Below are positions 7,805 to 16,825 of a DNA stretch of 64,000 nt, piece after piece. Origin of the DNA: Lachnospiraceae bacterium (GTDB lineage: Bacteria; Bacillota; Clostridia; Lachnospirales; Lachnospiraceae); NCBI GenBank assembly GCA_015258065.1, contig JABZIZ010000003.1, positions 62,001 to 126,000 of the forward strand, in the 5' to 3' direction. Each line of letters starts with the position of its first letter. Positions within the stretch are counted from its first letter, which is position 1. Made by a program: the position numbers and the translations under genes. The notes beneath the pieces were generated by a model that was not told the origin of the DNA, made no database searches, and was given only the letters and a program-made list of their open reading frames with translations.

Positions 7805-8692
7805 TTATTCCAGATTCTGGATCTGCTCCCGCACCTTCTCAATCTCCGACTTCAGCTCTACGGTACGTTCCGATATTGCAATATCGGAAGTTTTCGATAA
7901 AATCGTGTTAGCCTCACGGTTCATTTCTTGTACAATAAAGTCCATTTTTTTGCCAATACCGTTACCGCTCTCCGTCTTTTCCAGCGTTTTGCGAAGTGTC
8001 TGCATGTGACTTTTCAGCCTTACCAGCTCCTCATCTACACAGCTTTTATCTGCGAAGATCGCCACTTCCATTAAGAGACGGTTCTCATCAATTTGCTTAT
8101 CTTCCATCAGGGCATGGATTCGCTCTTTTAATCGATTTTCATATTCGGAAACCACTTGTGGAGAATGTGCTGCGATAAAAGAAAGATTTTCCTCCATCTC
8201 GTTTAACTTATCCAGCAGATCCCGCTTCAGAAAGGCGCCTTCCTGCATCCTGGTCTTTTGGAAGGCGTCTCCTGCCTCATCCAGAGTGCTTTTCAAAAGT
8301 GAAAGGACTTCCTGCCCATCCAACTGCTTCTCCGTTTGCTCTACCACCTCCGGAAGCTGAATCAATTGATAGGCACTGACCTCTCCCGGCAGATTCATTT
8401 CCCTTGCCATTACCAGAATGGCCTTTCGGTATTCCTCTGCAACCTCTTTATGAAAAAGAATAGAGAGATCTGCAGAGGAGATTCTCTCATAGGTGATGGA
8501 TACGTCTACCTTTCCCCTCTGCATATACCTCTTTAACAAGGCTCGAATCTCCGCTTCATAGGGATTACATAATTTAGGCATCCGGAGGTTCAGGTCCAAA
8601 TAACGGTTATTCACGGATTTGATCTCAACCGTAATCCGACATTTCCCGTCTGACCGTTCTGCCCTGCCATACCCCGTCATACTGGTGACCAT
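7805..8692 (-). CDS. yicC: YicC/YloC family endoribonuclease
   Basis: These 295 residues start with the family hallmark MVTSMTGYGRAE and contain EIKSVNNRYLDLNLRMP. They end in the conserved C-terminal domain (KMDFIVQEMNREANTILSKT). The family cleaves structured RNA. The ATG at 8692 has GGAGAGGGAG just upstream; a start at 8716 would overlap the HAD gene and has no advantage. Confidence 0.93.
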   Translation of the reverse strand: MVTSMTGYGRAERSDGKCRITVEIKSVNNRYLDLNLRMPKLCNPYEAEIRALLKRYMQRGKVDVSITYERISSADLSILFHKEVAEEYRKAILVMAREMNLPGEVSAYQLIQLPEVVEQTEKQLDGQEVLSLLKSTLDEAGDAFQKTRMQEGAFLKRDLLDKLNEMEENLSFIAAHSPQVVSEYENRLKERIHALMEDKQIDENRLLMEVAIFADKSCVDEELVRLKSHMQTLRKTLEKTESGNGIGKKMDFIVQEMNREANTILSKTSDIAISERTVELKSEIEKVREQIQNLE

Positions 8693-8706
8693 TTTATCTC
8701 CCTCTC

Positions 8707-9423
8707 CTAGACGCAAATTGCCTCATAAACTGCGTCCGCACTGGAAACGATGCAGGATGCATGATGCGCCTCCAAGAATTTCGTACTCCTGAACCCCCAA
8801 TCCACGCTGATGCAATCAATTCCGCTGTTGCGAGCCGTCTGTAAATCAATCTCAGAATCGCCGATATAAACCGTCTTTTCCGCCTTAGCTCGCAACTGCT
8901 CCATCACTTTCAGCGTCATATCCGGAGCTGGCTTTCTTTTGATTCCTTCCTGTTCCCCCACCGCAAGATCAAATAAACCCGGAAAAAGTTCTGCCGACAA
9001 CGTCCTTACCGCCGGGTCAGGTTTGTTAGATACAACGGCAGTTTTTACGCCGGCCTCCTTCAATCTGCAAAGAAGCAGAGAGATTCCCGGGTAGGGACCT
9101 GTTTTGATATGACAATGATCGGCATAGTACGGTTTAAAGATCTCTGCTATGCGCAACACCTCCGTATGGTTTACCTTAGGAGAAATGGCATCCTGATCCG
9201 TACCCACCTGCTCCAAATCCTTTTCATCGATTCCGCCCTCTACTGCAAGGGCTCTGGTCAGAGCCACGATCACACCGCTACCAAAAAATTTTTTTGTATC
9301 CTCCCTATTCCAGTTATGCGAATGACCACTTTGCTGTAAGGCGTAATTTAACGCCAGCGTCAGATCGTCTACGGTATCCAGAACCGTGCCATCCATATCA
9401 AAAATGGCGGTCTCGTACTTCAT
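8707..9423 (-). CDS. HAD-family hydrolase, phosphoglycolate phosphatase-like
   Basis: This 238-residue soluble phosphatase has all HAD motifs. They are the nucleophile DMDGTVLDT near the N-terminus, the serine/threonine motif in VVSNKPD, the lysine in GIKRKPAPD, and the acidic motif GDSEIDLQTA. A helical cap sits between motifs I and II, as in the Gph/PpaX group. The ATG at 9423 follows AGGAGG with 8 bases of spacing. Substrate is not determinable; phosphoglycolate, pyrophosphate or another sugar phosphate are all possible. Confidence 0.88.
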   Translation of the reverse strand: MKYETAIFDMDGTVLDTVDDLTLALNYALQQSGHSHNWNREDTKKFFGSGVIVALTRALAVEGGIDEKDLEQVGTDQDAISPKVNHTEVLRIAEIFKPYYADHCHIKTGPYPGISLLLCRLKEAGVKTAVVSNKPDPAVRTLSAELFPGLFDLAVGEQEGIKRKPAPDMTLKVMEQLRAKAEKTVYIGDSEIDLQTARNSGIDCISVDWGFRSTKFLEAHHASCIVSSADAVYEAICV

Positions 9424-9461
9424 CCGCTCTTCCTCCTGCCTGTTCCCTGCAAAGCTTCTTT

Positions 9462-11897
9462 TCAAGGCTTTACCACAAAATTCACAATCTTTCCGGGCAC
9501 ATAAATTTCTTTGACAAGATTCCCCGTAAGCCGCTCTCCAAGCGCTTCTCTTGCCTTCGCTAACACCAAATCCTTTGTGTCTTCTACACTGATCAGAATG
9601 GTTGCCTTCCTCTTGCCATTGACCTGAACGACGACTTCAACCTCTTCCTCCTTCATCGCCTCTTCACTTGCAACCGGCCACTCACTGTGAAACACGGATT
9701 CTTTTTCCCCCAGCCTCTGCCAAAGCTCTTCTGAAATATGAGGGGCAAAGGGAGCTAAGAGCTGCACGAATACCTTCAGAGTTTCATGATCGACCCCTCC
9801 CTTGGTACTCAAATCAAGTAATTTATTGGTGTATTCCATAAATCCGGAAACCACGGTGTTCAGTGAAAAGCTCTTCAGTCTCTCCGTCAATGTATAAACC
9901 ATCTGGTGGCGAATACGAAGCAGTTGTCTTGTTTCCGGCACATCCTTTGAGCAATTCTCGCACACAAGCCGCCAGAAACGGGTCAGAAAACGATAGACCC
10001 CGTCAATTCCTCTCTCATCCCACTCGGAATCCAGTTCCGGCGGACCTACAAACATCTCGTACAGGCGCAGCGCATCACAGCCATAATCTCTGATCAGATC
10101 ATCCGGCGAGACCACATTGCCCTTGCTCTTGCTCATTTTGATTCCATTTTTGCCGGTAATCATGCCCTGGTTGAACAACTTCAGGAAGGGCTCATCAAAA
10201 CCGATGACGCCGATGTCATACAGGAACTTGGTCCAAAACCTGGAATACAGCAGATGTAAAACCGCATGCTCGACGCCGCCGATATACATATCGACCGGCA
10301 GGTAGCGGTCTGCCTTTTCTCTGGAAACCAGTTCCCTGTCGTTATGGACATCTACATACCGCAGGAAATACCAGCTGGATCCTGCCCACTGCGGCATCGT
10401 ATTGGTTTCACGCCTCGCGTCTCTTCCGCATTTCGGGCATTTGCAGTTCACAAAGGATTCGATTGCGGCAAGAGGAGACTCTCCCGTTCCGGTCGGTTCG
10501 TATTTCTCTACATCCGGAAGCAGCAGCGGCAGCTCCTCTTCCGGTACCGCTACCGCCCCGCACACCTTGCAGTGCACGATGGGAATCGGTTCTCCCCAAT
10601 ACCGCTGGCGGGAAAACACCCAGTCCCGCAGCTTATAATTTACTTTCTTTCTACCAAGCCCCCTCTGCTCGATCACAGCAGGTGCCTCTTCCTTGCACTT
10701 CTTAGCATCCATCCCGTCCCATTCTCCGGAATGGATCATGACGCCTTCCGTTTCGGTATAAGCCTCCTGCAAATCAGAAACTTCCTTGCCATCTTTGGCA
10801 ATGACCTGAATGATCGGGAGTCCGAATTTCTTTGCAAAATCGAAGTCTCTGCTGTCATGAGCCGGAACACACATGATGGCTCCTGTCCCATGATCCGCCA
10901 GTACATAGTCCGAGATCCAAATGGGGAGCTTTTTCCCATTGAGGGGATTGATCGCATAAGAGCCTGTAAACGCCCCGTGCTTTTCTTTATCCTGCATCCG
11001 GTCCACATTGGATTTGTTCTTTGCAGCGGCCACATAGCCATTAACCGCCTCTGCCTGTTCCGGTTTGGTCAGCTTTTCTACACTGGGATGCTCCGGCGCA
11101 AGCACGAGGAAAGTAGCCCCGTAAAGCGTATCCGGACGGGTGGTAAAGACAGTTACCTTCTCATCCGTACCGTCTACCGCAAAATCCACTTCCGCGCCAT
11201 AGCTTCTGCCGATCCAGTCCGTCTGCATCTTCTTGACCTTTTCGGGCCAGTCCAGCTTGTCCAGATCGTCCAGAAGTCGGTCTGCATAAGCAGTGATTTT
11301 CAGCATCCACTGCTTCAGATTCTTCTTGGTCACTTCCGAGCCGCAGCGCTCACACTTGCCGTCTACCACTTCTTCGTTTGCAAGGCCCGTTTTACAGGAA
11401 GGACACCAGTTGATCGGCATTTCCTTCTGATAGGCGAGACCTTTCTTAAACATTTGTACAAAGATCCATTGCGTCCATTTAAAGAATTTCGGATCTGTGG
11501 TATTTAATTCCATATCCCAGTCATAAATCGCACCAATCTGCTTGATCTGACGTTTGATATTCCGAATATTCTCTGCAGTGGATATGGAAGGATGGATCCC
11601 CATTTTAATCGCATAATTTTCCGCAGGCAACCCAAAGGCATCCCAACCCATCGGGTGAATGACATAATGATTGCCATTCATCATCATATAGCGGCACCAC
11701 ACATCGGAGATCACATATCCTCTCCAATGCCCGACATGGAGACCGGACCCCGACGGATAGGGAAACATATCTAAACAGTAATACTTGTTCTTCTTACCGT
11801 CATTGATGTTAATCGGTTTCTCTTCCCAATTTTTTCGCCATTTTGCTTCAATCTCGGCGGCCTGATACGGTTCGATTTTCTGATCGGAAACAGACAT
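9462..11897 (-). CDS. leuS: Leucyl-tRNA synthetase
   Basis: This class I synthetase charges tRNA-Leu (811 aa, typical bacterial size). It has the HIGH motif as HVGH in PYPSGSGLHVGHWRGY. A four-cysteine zinc segment (CPSCKTGL...CERCG) follows, then the CP1 editing domain with TTRPDTLYG and KMSKS in GIKMSKSKGN. No T-box leader is present: only about 60 bases separate it from uraA, and a strong promoter fills them. Confidence 0.97.
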   Translation of the reverse strand: MSVSDQKIEPYQAAEIEAKWRKNWEEKPININDGKKNKYYCLDMFPYPSGSGLHVGHWRGYVISDVWCRYMMMNGNHYVIHPMGWDAFGLPAENYAIKMGIHPSISTAENIRNIKRQIKQIGAIYDWDMELNTTDPKFFKWTQWIFVQMFKKGLAYQKEMPINWCPSCKTGLANEEVVDGKCERCGSEVTKKNLKQWMLKITAYADRLLDDLDKLDWPEKVKKMQTDWIGRSYGAEVDFAVDGTDEKVTVFTTRPDTLYGATFLVLAPEHPSVEKLTKPEQAEAVNGYVAAAKNKSNVDRMQDKEKHGAFTGSYAINPLNGKKLPIWISDYVLADHGTGAIMCVPAHDSRDFDFAKKFGLPIIQVIAKDGKEVSDLQEAYTETEGVMIHSGEWDGMDAKKCKEEAPAVIEQRGLGRKKVNYKLRDWVFSRQRYWGEPIPIVHCKVCGAVAVPEEELPLLLPDVEKYEPTGTGESPLAAIESFVNCKCPKCGRDARRETNTMPQWAGSSWYFLRYVDVHNDRELVSREKADRYLPVDMYIGGVEHAVLHLLYSRFWTKFLYDIGVIGFDEPFLKLFNQGMITGKNGIKMSKSKGNVVSPDDLIRDYGCDALRLYEMFVGPPELDSEWDERGIDGVYRFLTRFWRLVCENCSKDVPETRQLLRIRHQMVYTLTERLKSFSLNTVVSGFMEYTNKLLDLSTKGGVDHETLKVFVQLLAPFAPHISEELWQRLGEKESVFHSEWPVASEEAMKEEEVEVVVQVNGKRKATILISVEDTKDLVLAKAREALGERLTGNLVKEIYVPGKIVNFVVKP

Positions 11898-11931
11898 GAA
11901 AATTGTACTCCTTTAAGAATGAATTTTTATC

Positions 11932-11960
11932 ATCATAGGTTCTGCAAAAAAAGCTGTCAA
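11932..11960 (-). promoter_or_regulatory. Sigma-A promoter of leuS
   Basis: On the minus strand, -35 TTGACA (11955-11960), a 17-base spacer and -10 TATGAT (11932-11937) lie 34 bases before the leuS ATG. The -35 box overlaps the uraA stop codon and the small terminator hairpin. Confidence 0.82.
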
Positions 11961-11965
11961 GCTTT
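11946..11965 (-). terminator. Small intrinsic terminator of uraA, overlapping the leuS -35 box
   Basis: On the minus strand, AAAGCT-TGAC-AGCTTT forms a 6-bp stem, and the T run extends four bases beyond it. The stem is short and AT-rich, so termination is probably partial. The loop is the core of the -35 element. Confidence 0.5.
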
Positions 11966-13363
11966 CCCGGACTTGCCTTCCTGCTCTTCTTCCGGCATCT
12001 TGTTGAAGCTGACGCCACGGTGAATATCCCCCTCCGGCCTGTCTCCAAATTCATAGTCCTTGCCGGGAAGAATGGCATTCAGGAGAATTCCTGCAATCGC
12101 AGCAATGGCGAGAGATGTTAATGTAATCGGCGTTCCAAAGGCATAAAAGGTGATCCCATCTTTAAATCCAAGTCCGGAGACCAGAATCACCGCCGCAATA
12201 ATCAAATTCCTGGACTTTGTCAAATCCACACGGTTTTCGACTACATTTCGAACACCGATCGCTGAAATCATTCCGTAGAGAATGAAACTGATGCCACCAA
12301 TGATTGCAGACGGCATCGACCCGATGACCTGAGAAACCTTTGGAACAAAACCGAGAACAATCGCATACAGTGCCGCCAAACGGATGACACGCGGATCAAA
12401 AACTCTTGAAAGCTCCAGCACGCCTGTATTTTCTCCGTAAGTGGTATTCGCAGGTCCGCCAAAAAGCGCCGCAACCGAAGTCGCAATGCCGTCTCCCGCC
12501 AGGGTACGGTGAAGACCCGGATCCTCAATAAAATTCTTTCCTGTCGTAGCAGAGATGGCAGAGATATCTCCGATATGCTCCATCATCGTTGCCAGCGCAA
12601 TCGGTGCCATCACTAAAATGGCGGAAATATCAAATTTAGCAAGGAAGAAGGGGGGAATCCCGACCCAATTTGCAGAAGCAATCTTCGAATATACTATGAG
12701 TGGAGAACCGTCAGCTGCCGTCACCCCCATGCTCTGAAACAGAAGGGCAAAGCAGTAAGAAATGATCACTCCCATCAGAATGGGTACGATTTTGAGCATT
12801 CCCTTTCCCCAGATATTAAACACAACCACGGTCACGAGCGCAATCAGCGCAAGCGGCCAGCAAGTAGAAGCGTTTCCAATGGCGGAGGGCGCAAGAGAAA
12901 GCCCGATACAAATGATCATCGGTCCCGTTACCACCGGCGGAAGATACTTCATGACGGTACGCACGCCGATCTGCCTTACCAGAAGTGCTAGCACCAGGTA
13001 GAGCGCTCCGGCTACAACAATGCCCCCGCAAGCATAGGGAAGCTTCTCCCCATAACTCATATTGGCAAAGATACCGCTCTTTAGATTGGCAATCGTCTCA
13101 AACCCTCCCAGGAAAGCAAAGGAACTCCCCAGAAAGGCCGGGACCTTAAACCTGGACAGGAGATGAAAAATCAATGTTCCTACGCCCGCAAAAAAGAGGG
13201 TATTCTGTACAGAAAGACCCTCTCCATGAAAGTAACTATCCACCAAGATCGGAACAAGAATCGTTGCCCCAAACATCGCAAACATGTGCTGCAATCCCAA
13301 TACCAACATTTTTGGCACACCCAGCGTTCTGGCATCATAAACAGCTTGCTTTTTCTCGCCCAT
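11957..13363 (-). CDS. uraA: Uracil permease, UraA/NCS2 family
   Basis: This 468-residue inner-membrane nucleobase:cation symporter has about 14 hydrophobic segments. The N-terminal LGLQHMFAMFGATILVPIL and the substrate-site signature GGPANTTYGENTGV are typical of uracil carriers rather than xanthine carriers. The C-terminal tail is charged and cytosolic. The 149-base gap upstream (to rqcH) shows no PyrR-type or purine-riboswitch element and no clear promoter, only an isolated TAATAT. Confidence 0.9.
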   Translation of the reverse strand: MGEKKQAVYDARTLGVPKMLVLGLQHMFAMFGATILVPILVDSYFHGEGLSVQNTLFFAGVGTLIFHLLSRFKVPAFLGSSFAFLGGFETIANLKSGIFANMSYGEKLPYACGGIVVAGALYLVLALLVRQIGVRTVMKYLPPVVTGPMIICIGLSLAPSAIGNASTCWPLALIALVTVVVFNIWGKGMLKIVPILMGVIISYCFALLFQSMGVTAADGSPLIVYSKIASANWVGIPPFFLAKFDISAILVMAPIALATMMEHIGDISAISATTGKNFIEDPGLHRTLAGDGIATSVAALFGGPANTTYGENTGVLELSRVFDPRVIRLAALYAIVLGFVPKVSQVIGSMPSAIIGGISFILYGMISAIGVRNVVENRVDLTKSRNLIIAAVILVSGLGFKDGITFYAFGTPITLTSLAIAAIAGILLNAILPGKDYEFGDRPEGDIHRGVSFNKMPEEEQEGKSGKA

Positions 13364-13512
13364 TTTTTCCTCTCTTTCCTTACCGTCCGGTGCGACACTC
13401 TTTCCAAGTCTCTAAACCGTCGTCCTCTTTCACCACTATGTCGATGCATCCTGTCTATATTACCACAAAAATTCCGAAGGAAAAAAAGAAGGAGAAAATT
13501 TTTTCATAAAAC

Positions 13513-15402
13513 TTATACCTGTTTCAATCCTGTCAGATCCGTTTCCGCCACCATAGAATAATTCGTATAATAAACAACGAATCCCGGCTTTGCACCGGAT
13601 GGTTTCTTCACATTCTTTTGCTGCAGATAATCGACCTCCACCTTCTTCTGGTCTCTGCCGGACGAATAATAAGCAGCCAGAGACGCCGCTTCTTCGAAAG
13701 CCCGGTCCGTCACCTCTCTTCCCCCGCTCTTTAAAATCACATGGGAACCGGGTATCTTTTTGGCATGAAACCACCAGTCTTCCCGGTCTGCAATATGAAA
13801 GGTGACCTGATCGTTTTGATAATTGTTTTTGCCTACATAAAGATCAAATCCCTCTTCGGAAACAAAGTGGAGAGGCTGGCTTTCCCCTCCCGGTGCTCCT
13901 TCTTTCCTCCGATTCCTGCCGGAAAGGGTCCCTCCTTTTCCACTCCCCTTCCTGGCCTTCGCACTTGCTTTTTTCTTATTCGAAATATTTCCCCTTGCCG
14001 GGATAAAAACTCCTTGCGAACGGCTCATCTCCTCCCGTTCTCTGGTGCTCCCCCTCAAATACGAAGAGGCAATCATCTCTCTGCGAATCTGCATGAGATC
14101 TGCTTCATTTTCTGCCAAATTCAAGGAGGCCTGAATGGATTTCAGATGCTCCACCTCCTCTTTTGTTTCCTCTGTCAGAATGGAAAGTTTCTCTGCCGTC
14201 CGCTTCATCTTGTTATATTTTTCGTATAAACGCTGGGCATTTTCCGAAACGCTCCTGGCAGGGTCCAGCCGTACCTTCACCATCTGATCCGTATGATAAT
14301 CCAGTAATTCTACCTCTTTCAGACCATCCGTAATCTGATACGCATAGGCGGTTAACAACTCTCCCTGCAGCCGGAATTTTTCTCTTTTTTCGGTATCCTT
14401 CCACTGTTGCATCTGCAAATCATATTTCTTGGTTGCCCTCTCTAAATGCACCTGGATGACATGGCGCAGCTCGGAAGATTTTTGCCTGATTCGAATGGCC
14501 GCATTTTTCTTTGCGTAAAACGTAAGAAGGACAGCCGAAATACTGCACATCCTTTCCTTTTCCATGTTGCCAAAAAGAGTGAGCGGAACAGCGGAAAACT
14601 CTTTTGGTGCCCCATTTTCATATAGGATTTCCGGATGAAAATCTCCGGAACGAACGACCTCCAGAATTCCTTTCTCCATCGCACGAAACAGGGAGAGGAT
14701 CTGCTCGTTTCCAAGCTCACTTACAGGAAGATCCGGATCTATTTGACTCCTAAAACAGATCTCCTGTGCCAGAATCGGCGAGAGTCCCGTGTAGCTGTTA
14801 TACAAAGCCTGAAACACCGGTTGGGCTTTGAACCGCAGGCATTCCGAAAAGGTGACGGCGTCCGCCTCCAGCGGATTCTTTTTATCTTGTGTCGAGGGGA
14901 TAAAATAATCTTTCCCCGGCAAGACCTCTCTGACGGAAGATACCGAGGCAGGCACCCTTCGGATCGCATCCAGAATGCGATTGTTCTCATCTAAGAAAAT
15001 AATATTGGAGTATTTTCCCATCAACTCGATTAAAAGCGTCTTCCTGCATAGGTCTCCCATCTCATTTCGATGTTCCACTTCAAAGCGAAGGACACGCTCC
15101 AGTCCCGGCTGTGAGACCGATACGATGCGGCCGTTTTGCAAATGCTTGCGAAGCAGCATACAGAAAGAAGGAGCGGCGGGAGGTGCCGCCTTCGTCTCCT
15201 CGCAAAGATAGGCAAGCGGTAAAGATGCCTGTGCGGAAAGATAAAGCTTTACCTGTCTGCCTCGTCCCAAATCCTCCGCTGTTTTGATCGTAAAAAAAAG
15301 TTCGTCCTTTTCCGTTTGTACAATTTTCTGAATTCTGCCTTCGGTTAAAAAATCTGCCAGTTCCTTCCTCAAGGCAGCAATGGTAAGTCCGTCCAGTGCC
15401 AT
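13513..15402 (-). CDS. rqcH: RqcH, ribosome quality-control NFACT protein
   Basis: At 629 aa it has the NFACT-N domain at the start (MALDGLTIAALRKELA, then GRIQKI). A long coiled-coil middle (about residues 290-430) and a basic linker (KKKASAKARKGSGKGG) follow. The C-terminal NFACT-R domain has DLYVGKNNYQNDQVTF and DWWFHAKKIPGSHVIL. The family binds 50S subunits with stalled nascent chains and adds C-terminal alanine tails. It was formerly annotated as fibronectin-binding protein. It follows efp across a terminator-like hairpin; AGGAGA precedes the ATG. Confidence 0.94.
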   Translation of the reverse strand: MALDGLTIAALRKELADFLTEGRIQKIVQTEKDELFFTIKTAEDLGRGRQVKLYLSAQASLPLAYLCEETKAAPPAAPSFCMLLRKHLQNGRIVSVSQPGLERVLRFEVEHRNEMGDLCRKTLLIELMGKYSNIIFLDENNRILDAIRRVPASVSSVREVLPGKDYFIPSTQDKKNPLEADAVTFSECLRFKAQPVFQALYNSYTGLSPILAQEICFRSQIDPDLPVSELGNEQILSLFRAMEKGILEVVRSGDFHPEILYENGAPKEFSAVPLTLFGNMEKERMCSISAVLLTFYAKKNAAIRIRQKSSELRHVIQVHLERATKKYDLQMQQWKDTEKREKFRLQGELLTAYAYQITDGLKEVELLDYHTDQMVKVRLDPARSVSENAQRLYEKYNKMKRTAEKLSILTEETKEEVEHLKSIQASLNLAENEADLMQIRREMIASSYLRGSTREREEMSRSQGVFIPARGNISNKKKASAKARKGSGKGGTLSGRNRRKEGAPGGESQPLHFVSEEGFDLYVGKNNYQNDQVTFHIADREDWWFHAKKIPGSHVILKSGGREVTDRAFEEAASLAAYYSSGRDQKKVEVDYLQQKNVKKPSGAKPGFVVYYTNYSMVAETDLTGLKQV

Positions 15403-15425
15403 GTATGTTCTCCTGAAATATCAAA

Positions 15426-15456
15426 ATAGCCGGCAGACAAGCAGTCTGCCGGCTAT
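15426..15456 (-). terminator. Strong hairpin between efp and rqcH
   Basis: A perfect 13-bp stem (ATAGCCGGCAGAC / GTCTGCCGGCTAT) has a 5-base loop. The minus-strand tail TTTGATATTT is only moderately T-rich, so some read-through into rqcH is likely. Only 23 bases separate it from the rqcH start. Confidence 0.75.
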
Positions 15457-15511
15457 CATCCTCTTATCTATCTCTTCCGCAAATTTCTCCCATCCGGTAT
15501 TGATACGGAGA

Positions 15512-16069
15512 TTATACCCGGCTGAGATATTCTCCCGTACGCGTATCAATCTTAATCTTATCCCCGGTAGACACAAACAAAGGTACATTCACTTGCGCAC
15601 CTGTCTCTACTGTCGCAGGTTTGGTTGCGCCCGTTGCCGTATCCCCCTTGAATCCGGGTTCGGTCTCCGTGATTTCCAATTCTACAAAAAGAGGAGGCTC
15701 AATCGCAAAGACATTCCCATTATAGGAATTGACCTTGACCATTTCATTTTCTTTCACAAATTTAAGAGCATCCCCTACCACATCGCTGTTTAAGGCAATT
15801 TGCTCATAGGTTTCCGTATCCATGAAGTTAAACAAGTCACTGTCGGCATAAAGATACTGCATGTCCTTCCGGTCCACGCGTGCCTGCGGAAACTTCTCGG
15901 TAGGACGGAATGTACGCTCCGTCACACCGCCATTAATAATGTCCTTTAATTTGGTTCTGACAAAAGCCGCACCCTTGCCCGGCTTCACATGCTGGAATTC
16001 GATAATCTGACAGACATTCCCGTCCAGTTCAATCGTAATGCCGTTTCTGAAATCACTTGCGGAAATCAT
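15512..16069 (-). CDS. efp: Elongation factor P
   Basis: This 185-residue, three-domain tRNA mimic relieves ribosome stalling at polyproline. The KOW-like N-domain has HVKPGKGAAFVRTKL with Lys32 at the loop tip. The OB domains end in DKIKIDTRTGEYLSRV. The neighbouring rqcH also acts on stalled ribosomes. AGGAGGG precedes the ATG. Confidence 0.97.
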   Translation of the reverse strand: MISASDFRNGITIELDGNVCQIIEFQHVKPGKGAAFVRTKLKDIINGGVTERTFRPTEKFPQARVDRKDMQYLYADSDLFNFMDTETYEQIALNSDVVGDALKFVKENEMVKVNSYNGNVFAIEPPLFVELEITETEPGFKGDTATGATKPATVETGAQVNVPLFVSTGDKIKIDTRTGEYLSRV

Positions 16070-16125
16070 ATAAACCCTCCTGAAATATCGGTACCTTTTC
16101 TTTTTTTGTCTTCTTTAACTAGGAT

Positions 16126-16154
16126 AGTTTAAACGATATCCGCCGTTTTTTCAA
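16126..16154 (-). promoter_or_regulatory. Probable promoter of efp
   Basis: On the minus strand, -35 TTGAAA (16149-16154), a 17-base spacer and -10 TAAACT (16126-16131) lie 57 bases before efp. The -10 box matches consensus at four of six positions. Confidence 0.55.
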
Positions 16155-16167
16155 CCGTTTTTCATGA

Positions 16168-16287
16168 CCTTTTCTGTAAATCATAGAACCCTGAGTCACG
16201 AACCCTTTCTATCAATCACAGATCCCTGAGTCGCAAACCTTTTCTATCCAATCACAGATCCATGAGTCGCAAACCTTTTCTATCAAC
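16168..16287 (-). repeat. 35-36 base tandem repeat after the stop of the 138-codon orphan
   Basis: Three full copies lie at 16168-16202, 16203-16237 and 16238-16273, with a partial copy at 16274-16287. On the plus strand each starts CC(T/C)TTTCT and ends (T/C)GAGTC(G/A)C(A/G)AA. The partial copy covers the stop codon (16283-16285) of the upstream gene. The two inner copies are nearly identical and the outer one has diverged. The repeat fills the space between that gene and the efp promoter. Confidence 0.9.
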
Positions 16288-16699
16288 CTGATCGCTGTGT
16301 GGATCTCCGAATGACAATGCCATCTTCATCATTCACCATGATCTGACCATTTTTATTGCCAACGAAATACTGGTATTCGTGTAACATCGTATCTTGTTCC
16401 ATCCCAGAGATCGCTTTTTTCATTGCGCCACTCGCATAGCCCATTCCATGCTTACCACTCAGGATACTTCCCTGTTCACTAAAAGAAATCTGCACATCTC
16501 CCGTGACTTCCGCTTCCTCTTTTTGCGGCAGAGAAGAAACTGTGAGATCCTCCTGCTCGCCTGCGGATTCCCTGGCATTTTTCTGGGCAACCGGTGGATT
16601 CAAACGAAGGGATACAGCGTTATCTTCTGTGAGCGGAATATCATAGGAGCCGTATCTTGGCGAAAAGCTCGCAAAATTTACTACTTTCTCGATAGCCAT
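16283..16699 (-). CDS. Hypothetical protein, 138 aa
   Basis: I do not recognise this gene. The 138 residues have no signal peptide or membrane segment. The middle (about residues 38-75) is acidic and probably disordered, and the C-terminal part is more conserved-looking (HGMGYASGAMKKAISGM, then YQYFVGNKNGQIM). The basic IVIRRSTQRSG ends it. A good RBS (AAAGGAGAGGGAG) precedes the ATG. It stands alone between the transporter operon and efp, with tandem repeats beginning at its stop. A structural or secreted-without-signal role cannot be excluded. Confidence 0.75.
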   Translation of the reverse strand: MAIEKVVNFASFSPRYGSYDIPLTEDNAVSLRLNPPVAQKNARESAGEQEDLTVSSLPQKEEAEVTGDVQISFSEQGSILSGKHGMGYASGAMKKAISGMEQDTMLHEYQYFVGNKNGQIMVNDEDGIVIRRSTQRSG

Positions 16700-16825
16700 T
16701 GCTCCCTCTCCTTTCCCTGAAGTTTTCCCTAAAGGGGGATGGATTCTCCTTCAAAATGATTAAAAATCACTAAACGCTGTAACCATTCTATATATCGGCA
16801 ATTATTTGATAATATTTAGCGATCT

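Noticed and set aside
10266..11507. 413-codon open frame on the plus strand
   Set aside because: It lies wholly antisense to leuS, whose motifs are intact, and its translation has no recognisable domain or RBS. It is a codon-bias shadow.
11898..11956. Possible T-box riboswitch before leuS
   Set aside because: The gap is only 59 bases and is filled by a promoter and RBS. No specifier loop or T-box sequence fits.
13364..13512. Pyrimidine-responsive (PyrR) leader before uraA
   Set aside because: No anti-antiterminator consensus or GC hairpin with a T tract is visible in the 149 bases.
16168..16287. Possible CRISPR array because of the 35-36 base period
   Set aside because: The units are contiguous with no unique spacers, and no cas genes are present.
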